The notes under the pieces: generated by a model
Databases searched by the model: none
What the model was told of the DNA's origin: nothing
Seen by the model: the letters and a program-made list of their open reading frames with translations, nothing else
In this document: one piece after another, positions 37,801 through 49,000 of the stretch
Position numbering within the stretch: the first letter of the stretch is position 1
Layout: each line of letters begins with the position of its first letter
Translations under genes and position numbers: made by a program
From: Pectinophora gossypiella
Lineage: Eukaryota > Arthropoda > Insecta > Lepidoptera > Gelechiidae
Reading direction: 5' to 3'
Length of the DNA stretch: 64,000 nt
NCBI RefSeq assembly: GCF_024362695.1
Contig: NC_065425.1
Location: forward strand, 12,072,102-12,136,101

Positions 37801-38164
37801 TTGGACGTATTATACCTAAGCTGTTGTCCTTACAGTCGCGTTCAAAAGTTTTGAGGGCTAATTAAAAAATATATTAAATGCACCTTGTGACTATATAAAT
37901 GAAACAGCTTGTTGATGTGGAAATTATTATTTACATTAGTATAAAAATACAGGTATGTCACAAAACAGTTTGGTCACGATTTTGAGCATGTTATTCACAT
38001 GTACATTTTATTTGAAAATGGCTCTTATAAATGTACTTAATCATGTGTAAGGTCATAGAAACAGCTATTAAAATATAATCCAATAAAAACTTTATTTTAT
38101 TAGTTATTACTTTTCTACTTCAGTGTACTCAGGCACAACACGTGTGAACCGGTTAGTGAGTAAA

Positions 38165-39008
38165 GTAAAGAAGGTCATCGATATGTATGAATCCGTCGCT
38201 TTTTAGTAGTCATTCAAATTTGGTCGGATAACCAGCCGTTGTTTACATATTTTGGTTTTTTGTTTATATTTACTTAATGCGTAACATTTGAAGCTCAATA
38301 TTTTCACCATATATTTTTGACTAAAGGCACAAGATTTTGGTTTACACCTACACATCTGGGATTGTGCCAGTTCCTTGTATTTTGCCGTCAAAGTTATGAC
38401 ACCATCGTTTTTACTTTTAGCAAGATTATTCAAAAACGCATGCATGAACATTTTTGAAACTTTGTATGGTTATTATTAGCGTCAAGAAAGACCGAATACA
38501 GTTTTCAGCGAAGTTATGCCTTGTCTCATTTAGGCGCTGCGATGTTTTTTCGGGTTTTCATAAAACCGCGATAACTTGAAAACTATAAATATTTTCTAAA
38601 ATCTAATTGGGGCACAAAGGGGCACACATTAAGAGCTACTCGCGTATGTTTATTCTACAGGGGCACATGCAATGGTTTTAGAGATATACTATTCATCAAA
38701 ACGTTACTCCAGCAGGAAATGCAATATCTCGAAAATCTGAAGGGGCACAGATTTTATTTTTGGGGGCACATTTTGGCACACATATAAGCTATCTGGCCAT
38801 GCACAGTTTTTCTCTCTCCGATCATTCGTTTAGAATTTTCCTGCTAGAAAAACGTTACCCCAGCAAGAATCGTTTTTTCGATTTTTTTTCGAAACGACAG
38901 GGGGCACACATTTTTTATGTGGGGGCACATTTACAGCAGATAAGGCACCAACTATACGTTCTACTCATATAACTCTAGGAGATACTTTCTTGCTGGGGTA
39001 ACGCACAC
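38165..39008 (-). repeat. Right arm (long TIR) of the foldback element
   Basis: Inverted copy of 36959-37800, ending in CTTGCTGGGGTAACGCACAC. Confidence 0.8.
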
Positions 39009-39017
39009 AATAAATAA

Positions 39018-40016
39018 TACTTTATCACAATTTAGTGGAGGACACAGCCCCGCTAATATATACGTACATAATAATTTAAATATCTAAACTACATTTACAA
39101 TTGTCAATATGAATACTTCTAAATAACGTTGCTCTATGTCACGAATATAATGAAAGACACATAGTTTGTATTCCACATAATAATATGATATAATGTACTT
39201 ACGATATTAAAGTAATAATAATTGTTTCATACTACACCTATTCGGCGTCTTCTTTTTTTGAAAAGGGTGTGGGCTCATGTCAATGAACTTTATTGAGATC
39301 ACAATCAATGTTAATATATTTGCACAAAATACGACATTGTCAACATGACATACAAATTAAGTGGAGGAGAAAAGTGTTTGAAAATCCCAATCCCGCTCGC
39401 ATTCTAAATTTTCAATGTCAAATGACAAACAGGGTGTGCGGCAAAATTGTATGTGGTAGGGGGCGCTGCGTGCGGCTGTAAATATTTAAAAAATAACATA
39501 TACAACAATATTATTACAAATAACAATCGCGCGCGACTTGCCATATTGATTGTATATGAATTTTTAATATGAAAATGGTTATACAAAAATATTATCTATT
39601 TTCCTTGTAGGTGTAGTATAAAGTACTATGTGCTGTTTCCAACTGGCGTGTATCAAACTACACCCTCATTGGTAATCGATCAATTTGCTCCCTCAGTGAA
39701 CAATGTACTATAGTTTATAAAAATGTCTATTAAGTAAACTGTACTGTTAAATGTGACAACTCATGTAAGCCATAAATTAATCTAACTGTAATCTTTACAA
39801 CATATACTATAATGATTATTTTGGCGTTGTATTATTTGTCCACTTTAAGATGGATATGTAACAAGAATAGATTAGCCCTTTAGGCGTCGATTTTTTTTGT
39901 GAAATGACAAACCGTCACACGATGTAATTATGTTTTTGAGATTTACGTATACGTGGAGCCACAGTCGACATCGAGTGTGTCGCGCGGGTGCCGGGCTGCA
40001 GCAGCGCACGTGCCGC
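39018..40016. other. Intergenic or 3' UTR of the Fem-1 gene
   Basis: AT-rich, no coding exon. The right part is downstream of the Fem-1 stop codon on the minus strand and should hold its 3' UTR; a TTTAAT (ATTAAA on the minus strand) near 39560 is a weak polyadenylation candidate. Confidence 0.45.
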
Positions 40017-43000
40017 TCAGGCGCGGTGCAGGTCGAGGAAGGCCTCGAGCGTGGCGGGCAGCACGCCGGGCGGCGGCACCGTGCCGGCCCGCAGCAGCGC
40101 GCGTGCCGCGCAGCAGCGCAGCGACACGTGCTGCAGCACGCGCACGCGCGACGCGCGGTTGAGCGCCACCAGCTCGGCCGCGCAGTCGCCGAAGCGGTTG
40201 GGCGTGTCCAGGTGCCCGCCGCCGCGGACCAGCGCCTGCCCGCAGACCACGTGTCAAAACTTGCCTACTTGACAGTTGGCGGACAAGTATTACAAAAATT
40301 ACAGATGCTTATTTTATACCCCTTACAGTAGTTTATTTTCTCGAAAAACTTTATAGAAAAAACATATTATTCTTCAAATATTTTAAAGGAGATCATCGGC
40401 TTTCCATACCCCCCGCCCGGCGCAAATGTGAAAGTGCCGGCTAGAGAAAAGAAATCATGTCGAAGCTATAAAGAAGATCCCTCTGATCATTTTTTTGTGT
40501 GACACCGAACGTGTAAGACCACAAATTTGGCTTTAACTGGATTTTCTATATCTAGATTTCTCATACATTTTTTTTTCACACCTGTTTGAGTGTTTAAGGT
40601 TCACAACGTTTGTTGGTTTTGAGGAAAAAAATAATAAGACACCTTGTTAGATTGAGGTTTGCATTGCGACTGGTTCTATTCAATTTGTAACAGTAGTTTT
40701 ATACACAACATACCGCCCACCGTAAAGGGCATAGATCCTTTACAAATAACCAAATTTTACATATTACAAATAACATCTAAATATTAACTTATATCAGGTA
40801 GTTAACATGTTCAAAGAATTTATACGATATGAATACAATAGAATGAACGCGACCGGAGCAAAAAATAATGCAAGTTATGCGTAAACAACTAATAAACAAC
40901 ATATTAGGAAGGTGATACACTGAGCAAAATATTTTAAATTTAAAACTTCATGCAAAATTATTTAATCTAAGTATTTGATATTACTAACAATATTATATAT
41001 TTTGTACATAATATTATATACTTTAGCTTTATATATTTAAATTATTTATGATTTGTCTATGGGAAGCGCACATATTTTTGATACCGATCTTTTAATTACA
41101 TTTCCATTACTTTTTATACTATATACTCTAGTGACATTATCCTTCCCGGGATGCTTCTCAACTATACGGCCAAGCGACCATTTTCCAGGGGGAAGTTGAT
41201 CATTTTTCAGAAGAACGATGTCACCAAGATCGAATTCCTTTTGATGTTTCATCCATTTAGGACGTTCTTGAAGTCTCGTGAGATATTCAGATTGCCATCT
41301 ATGCCAAAAATCTCTTACAAGTCTTTGTGTAAGTTGCCAGCGTGATAGTCTGCCGACGTTAACATCTCGCAAGTCAGGACTGGGTATATTCACCGGAGCT
41401 TCACCGATCAAGAAGTGTCCAGGTGTAAGCGGTTCTATGACGTCGGTGTCGGTGGTGTCTATACATGTCAATGGACGAGAATTGAGACAAGCCTCGATTT
41501 GACAAAGTGTTGTTGTCATTTCTTCAAAGGTGAGATTTGCTACTAAAACTCTCTTCAAGTGGAATTTAACGGATTTGACTCCAGCTTCCCACAGACCTCC
41601 AAAATTGGGGCTATATGGTGGTATAAAGTGCCACTGGGTTCCATCTGACGCCAACTTCTCAACAAGGTCATCTGGGAGTTCAAGTTTAGCGTCGTTCCAT
41701 GCATTGAGTAATTCCTTTTCAGCTCCAATAAAGTTCCGTCCTTGGTCACTCCAAATATGAGTACATCTGCCTCGTCGAGCTACAAACCGATGAAATGCTC
41801 CAATAAATGCTTCTGAGGTAAGATCGCCTACCAGCTCCAAATGGATGGCTTTTGTAGCCATACAGATAAAGATGGCGATATAGGCCTTCAATGACTTTGC
41901 TCCTCTTCCCTTTGACATAAGAATCGATAAAGGACCGGCAAAGTCAACTCCACTATGAAGGAATGGTCTTGCTTGAGTAGTGCGAACACTTGGAAGATCT
42001 CCCATAATCTGAACTCTGTTTAAGGCTTTCATTCTCGCGCATACGATACATTTGTGAATATACGCCTTCACAGAATTCTTCGCGTGTATTATCCAGTATT
42101 TGGATCTAAGATAGCAGAGCATGAGTTGTATCCCACCGTGAAGTGTCCTTTTATGTGCGTCTGCCAGTATCAATTGTGTTAGTTGATCTTTATTGCCAAG
42201 AACTATAGGATGCTTCGCACTTTCGTCCAAATCTGAGTTTCTTAACCTGCCGCCCACCCTGATAATATTGTGGCTATCAAGATAGGGATTCAGCGATCTT
42301 AATTTGCTACTTCTCTTCACTGGTCTATTTGTTTTTAATCTCTCTAGTTCTTCCTTATATTCCTTTCCTTGAGATATTCTTATGCATGAAATCATAGCAT
42401 CTTCGAATTCTTCTGTCGTAATTTTTTGATCTATCTTTTCGGGATTCCTTTTGCTATTTAGAAATTTTTTGCAGTATACAATAACCTTTAGCAATTCTTG
42501 TAATGTGTCATAATTTAATTCTTCCCTCTCAGGATTCTCTATTTTTAAGTTCGCTTGTAAATCTTTCTTGCTTTCTATGTTAGTTGGTGTGATGTTTGGT
42601 CGTCTAAATTGTATGTCCTTATTTTGTAACCATTCTGGTCCACTCCACCATAATTTATTCTTGATAAGTAATTGTAAGGTTGTACCTCTTGATCCCAAAT
42701 CCGCTGGATTCTCATCTGACGTAACATGGAACCACTGTTCCTTATCAGTGTTATCTAAAATCTCTACAACTCGGTTGCTGACATACGTTTTCCAACGATT
42801 AGGATCTCCGTTTATCCAAGACAAAACCACTGTGGAATCTGTCCATGCAAATATTTTGTCTTTGGAAATTCTCATGGCTTCCCTCACAAACGTTAAAAGC
42901 TGTGCAAGAAGTAATGCACCGAGAAGTTCAAGTCTTGGTATTGAGACAGGTCGTATTGGAGCCACTCGTGTTCTTGATGCTATAAGTCGTGACTTAATTC

Positions 43001-46000
43001 CATGACACATGGATTCAGCTCTTGAATATACTACGGCGCAATATCCCTTTTCGGATGCATCGCAAAAGCCATGGAGTGTTACACATGTTTCATCTTCTCT
43101 GGTGTTTAGCCATCTATCAATTTGAACCCTTTCAAGATGTTTAAAACTCTCTCTTAGTCTTAACCACTCTTCTTCAAGATCTTTACTTAACACGTCGTCC
43201 CAATAACAACCATGAAGCCATAATTTTTGAATAAACATTTTTGCAGGTATTATTGCAGGTCCAAGCCAACCCAATGGATCGAACAGGCGTTGGACATCGG
43301 CAAGTACACTCCTTTTTGATATGGTTTCAGGTAAGGTTGAAAGACTGGTCAAATAATGGAATGAATCAGTCGCCATGTTCCATGTAAGTCCGAGAGTTTT
43401 GGTAACACGTTCAGAATGTATGGCCTTGTTGGCATTAGCACATCTGAGTGAGGGATGGATTTCATTCATGAACTCGGTACTATTTGATGCCCACTTTTGA
43501 AGAGTAAAACCACCCTTTTGTAGGACACGAGTAAGTTCTTTACTAACTTCTTTAGCTTCTTCCAATGTATCACACCCGCTCATGCAGTCATCAACGAAAA
43601 AATCTTCTTTTATGACTCGAGCTATTCTTGAGTATCCCTTTTCATTGCCCTCGTCTTCAGCAAGTTGCATCAAGGTTTTAACTGCGAGGTAAGGCGCAGA
43701 AGACGTACCAAAGGTCACTCGTAATAGACGATACTCCTTGGCTTCCTCTCTGTTGTCGTTTTTCCATAACAGTCTTTGGTAATCTACATCTTCTTTGGTG
43801 ACAAGAATCTGTCTATACATTTTTTGTATGTCTGCAACAAAGCAGATTGGTTTCATGCGCCACCTCATCAGAATACTCCTTAAATCTTCTTGCAGCTGTG
43901 GACCCACTAATTGTTCTTCATTGAATGATTTATTATTTGAGCCTTTACAAGATCCATCAAAGACTACTCTCAATTTCGTCGTTTCTTTATCCTCTCTTAG
44001 GACTGCGTGGTGCGGTAGATATATTGCTGGGTTATTTTTCTTTTCTTCTGGAACTTCTTCCATATGATTTAGCTCTATGTACTCTTCTATTACCTTCTTG
44101 TATTCTTGCTTTAGTTTTGGATTCTTCTCAAATTTTCTTTCCAGATGATTTAATCTCTTCAATGCAATATTTCTTGTTTCACCTACTTCTTTTACTGTAT
44201 CGTTTGTCTTTAAAGGTATTTTAACAACATAACGTCCATCTGAAGTCCTGGATTGTGTAGTATCATATATCTCTTCACACAGTTTCTCTTCGGCTGTAAA
44301 TTTTCTTTTATTTGTGTGTTCTACATCCCACATATTTTTAAGTATGTCATGTATGTCGAGATCCAGGTGATGGTGCATTACAACAGTTTCTTCTTCTGAG
44401 TGTGCATCACTTATATTCCCGAACAAAATCCATCCCAAGCTGGTTTCTTGCGCACATGGAGTTCCTGGGGGCCCTTTGATCAGGTTGTTCTTCAAAATCT
44501 CAGTGTAAACATCTATTCCTAGCAGCATATCTATTTTACCTGGTGTGAAGTACTCTGGATCAGCCAGGTTGAGTCCGTCTAGGTGTGACCATTTCATAGG
44601 TGTGATTTTCTTGCATGGCAAGTGTGAAGTCAGCTGTGTTGATAAAACATATGCTCGTATTGGAAGCATGAATGACTTCTCGTAACTAGATAATACTTCC
44701 AACTGTACCACATGACTGACTTTTGTCTTCGTTGAACCAACTCCAGTAACTGTACCTCGAATTGGTGATTTTTTGAGTTTCAACATTTGAGCCGCTCTCT
44801 CACTAACAAAGGTAGCCTGTGACCCCTGATCGACCAAAGCTCTCAGTATTGTACTTTGTCCTGAGCTGTTTCTTACAGGTACAATAGCTGTGGCTAATAA
44901 TGCTCTGTGATGCTTAGCATTAGAAAAATGTGTAGCAACTGATACTCCTACAATATCAGTATCATCTTCTTGGTCGTCAGCAATGTTTGCATGTAGAGAT
45001 GTTTGTTCTGCATTCACTGAGTCTTCCTTCTTCTTAAATGAATGCAAAAGCGAATGATGGCGCTTATTGCAAATCTTACAAGTTGTCCCTTGCCTACAGT
45101 TGAAAACTGAGTGTCCTATAGCAAGACAGTTGTAACAAAGGTGATTTTCCTTCGCATATTCGGATCTCCTCTCTGCACTCCATTTTCCGAACTCTTTGCA
45201 GTGGCAGAGGTAGTGTTGTTCGTTGCAGATCCTGCATGTAGGCGTTGAAGCAGTCGTCGCAGCTGAAGCAGTAATAGTTTGCACTTTGGGTTTTTCCCTC
45301 GGTGTGGAAATAGCAGTTGTTAATTCAAGTGTACAAATTCGGCTTTCCAAGAATTGAAAAAATTGACTCTGAGTAGGTAAAGTCGCGGCGTTTCTTTCAC
45401 TCACATAGTTCTCCCATTCTTTATGTGAATCTTGATCCAATTTCTGAACTAGCAGAAATATAATTACCGGGTCCCAAGATTCGATGACAATATTCAATGA
45501 CTTTAGACTATTGAGACATTCTTTAGTGTTATCAATTAGTGCCTTGAGTTGCACAGAAGATTGTGTGGTCATCTTCTTCAATAAAAATAGTCTCTTCAAG
45601 ATAGCATTGACAATAAGCCGTTTTTGACTGTATCTAGACTTCAGACTTTCCCATGCCGGTTTGTAATTTCTTTCCGTTACTTGAAAATGCTTGATTGTGT
45701 TCTTCGCTTCGCCGATTACGCACGATTTTAAATAATGTAGCTTCTGCACATCGCTGAGACACTTGTTATTGTGTATTAATGAAGTAAATGTATCTTCAAA
45801 TGATTGCCATTCTTCATAGGCTCCTGAATAATTCGGTAAATTGATCCTGGGCAACTTGACTTCTACGATTTTCTCCGTCTGTGAAGTACCTTTAAGTGGT
45901 GAAGACGATGATGTTGACATTAAGGGCTTTGGTGCCATTGAAATATGAAGCAAATCCGATATATCGGCCTTTAGGTTAAGATAAATTTCTTCACACTGAC

Positions 46001-49000
46001 TATATCTATCTTCTACAAAATAAGGCATCGTGGATCGCTCTTGCTTGGTTGTCATTTTGAATAGCTCTTGATGTCCAGTATGGAAGTTATGCCAATATTC
46101 GTCAACACATTTCAGTCTTGCTTCTAAATATCCACGTGTTAAACGAGTTTTAGGGCACTTCTTGAAGTTTGTTTGCGCCTTGGTAATCAAGTCTAGTAGT
46201 GATTCCAATTGATCAATAACTGTTTCTGCAGTTGTTGTTGACATCGTTAAAAATATTTGATTCACCCGGTGTGTCTCCTTCCTTATGTCTCATCGGCGAT
46301 AAGACTTGGTACCTATGCGGCCGGGCGCTTCTAATCACCGTCTGGTTGCTGATTGATCCGGCTCGATTATGACCACTATGTTTGAGTGTTTAAGGTTCAC
46401 AACGTTTGTTGGTTTTGAGGAAAAAAATAATAAGACACCTTGTTAGATTGAGGTTTGCATTGCGACTGGTTCTATTCAATTTGTAACAGTAGTTTTATAC
46501 ACAACAACACCAAAGAAGTGATACAACCGTGTTACGAAGGACCGTTAGAATATTTATTACTATAGCGCGAAACTTCTATGAACATTATTTTGACGTTTAT
46601 TGGACTTTCCATTTTGCTTAATATGTGAAAATGCCGCGGCCAGCGAAAATACTACATCCTATGGAGTAGCTGCTTTTTAATATCTTTTAGTATAATACAA
46701 AACTTCTATGACCATTATTTGGACTTTACGTTTTATTTCCAATGTGAAAAGTGCCGCGCCCAGCAAGAAAACCATATCGAGACTATTGAATATAAGCCTA
46801 TTGACATTTTTTACTATGACACCAAACATGTATAATCATTAGTTTAGCTTTTATTTTATTTTAGAAATCTTGATCTTTCATTTATTTTGTTTAAAATAAA
46901 GTGTTTTTAGAAAAAAAGTGCAGTACTATGTATAACAAAGAAACATTAGAACATTCATTACTCTGGCGCAAAACATCTATGACCATTATTTTGACTTTTA
47001 TTCGTCTCTCTCTCCGTTCTGGTTTAAATGTGAAAATGTCAGTCAGCGAAACAAAATAAGTCGAATCTTTTGGTAGAATACTTAAAACATATTTTTACTA
47101 TAACACATAACGTCTATGACTGATACTTTGGCTTGTATCGAACTCGGACAGGAGTCAAGCAGTTGTTCTTTGCATTTATGCCGATCACAATATCCTGGTG
47201 CTATTAGGCCGATAGCACAGTACCTCTGTCGCCCCACTACCGTTTTTGTCTACTTATTCTTTTTTAAAACAGTGCTACCATCAGGTGAGATAGCAGGTTG
47301 TAGATGGTCAAACGCAAACCTATTTTTGTTTATAATAATGGGTTAAGTGATTGACTACCATATTACGTCTTTTAGGTAGTTGTCGCCAGATAAAACTTTT
47401 TTTCGACAAAGTGTAGGTACTTATGTAAACTAGATTTTTCTGAAATCTAATAGGTAATGTTCAAAATAGTGGTCATAGACGTTTAGTGTCATAGTAATAA
47501 ATATTCTGACGATGCTTTAAATAACACACCTGTTATATTTTATTTGTTAACAAAATAAATGAAAAATCGTTTATCCAATATAAGCCAAACTAATGGTTAT
47601 ATACGTTTCTTGTCGTAGTGAATAATGTTATATGGTTATAGTCATAATTTTTTTTGCATATTTTATTAATACGTACGTAGAATCACGTCACGCGCCCTTC
47701 ACCTAATAACAAAGCTACGAACGTATGTGTCGTTTAACATATCGTGACAATATTATTTAAAATTAATAAGCATGGAGAAAATATTTTCATACAAATTTCT
47801 TTATATTTTTTTAAGAGAGGAAGCCTGTACTCCGAAGAACGGTAAAGCATCTCATCCGATCGCCAATCTATTGTTTTGTGATAGTTTTTGTTTCTCGACC
47901 GTCCTCTCGTCTACTCAATATTATATAATATCGTACCTCGACGAGTTCCGTGGAGAAGTTGTAGTGTATGGCGGCGACGTGCAGCGGCGTGGAGCGGGCC
48001 TCGTTGCGGGTCTGGGCCGAGGCGCCGCACTCCAGCAGCAGCTGCACCACCTCCACCGACGGGAAGATGGGCTGCCGCGACAGGGCCAGGGTTTACTCGG
48101 TCGTCAAAGCCAAGAGAATACTAGGATCGTTCTAGGACACGGGAGTATGTGACTAAACATGCGGGCGTAAGTGTCAGCCTAGAGCGATACATCGGCCGTG
48201 GGCCGCACACGGCCGAGCGTGCGACCCAGCGGGCGGGTCCTCACCGGCACCTGGATCTCGTCGGCGAAGTAGGTGGAGCGGATGACGTTGAGCCGCGAGG
48301 CGCACAGGTGCAGCAGCGTGTCGCGCGTGTGCGCCGAGCGCACGTCGGCGGCCGCCAGGCGCCGCACGGCCGCGCGCACCGCCGCCCGCTGCGCCGCGCC
48401 CGCCGCCGTGCGCAGCAGCAGCCACGCCACGTGCGTCACGCAGCGCAGCGCGCGGTCGTACGTGTCGGCCTGCGGCGCACACCACACTCGTTAGGCGACA
48501 CACTCGACACATTCGTCCGGCGGGGGGGCGGCAGTGGGCACCTGCTTCTTGTGCATGGGATTCTGCAGCAGCGCGTCCCTGGCCAGCGGCAGGTGCGTGG
48601 CCAGCAGCTGGAACACGGCCATCACGTCCTCGTGGCGCGGCAGCCCGCGGCCGCGCTCCAGCCGGCCCAGCCGCGCGTCCAGCATCAGCCGCGTCAGCGC
48701 GCACGCCGTGTGGCACGTGTCTGGGGACACCGACGACACTCACGTCACTCACGGACATAAACGATCATATTTTTATGCAATTATTTTGTCACTTTCTTAT
48801 ATACTAAGCATTTTTATATGTCCTAAGTCAAGTTTTAAGTTCTCTCTCTGTTTTATATAGGTTATTTAACCTGTTATTAACTTTAAGTTTTTAAGTGTGA
48901 TTTGTTTTCTATAGTTTTTAAGAGCTGCTGGTCTCCCAAATATTAAATAAAATTAAGAAAAATGTCTTCATCACTATTTTGTAACCACTTGTTTGTGAAC

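Larger units (their letters stand above)
36959..39008. mobile_element. 2050-bp near-perfect palindromic foldback element (Mutator-like, non-autonomous)
   Basis: Arms at about 36959-37800 and 38165-39008 are inverted copies (about 840 bp each), starting GTGTGCGTTACCCCAGCAAG. They look almost identical: at about 37035 against 38930 the arms differ by one C (4 versus 5), and a few changes occur at the inner ends. A 9-bp AATAAATAA flanks both sides (36950-36958 and 39009-39017); long TIRs with 9-bp duplications are typical of Mutator-like elements. The 364-bp centre has no transposase. Each arm carries the same 82-codon ORF (37515-37763 plus; 38203-38451 minus) with no known domain. Words TGTGCCCC and CTGGGGTAACG recur many times in each arm. 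Confidence 0.75.
40583..46506 (-). mobile_element. Intact BEL/Pao LTR retrotransposon, 5924 bp, in the Fem-1 last intron
   Basis: Two 128-bp LTRs that I read as identical (TG...CA) bound a single gag-pol ORF. The 5-bp sequence ACACC directly precedes (40578-40582) and follows (46507-46511) the element, a clear target duplication. Identical LTRs plus an uninterrupted ORF indicate a very recent insertion. It is transcribed in the same direction as Fem-1. Its AT-rich codon use contrasts with the GC-rich host exons. Confidence 0.95.
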
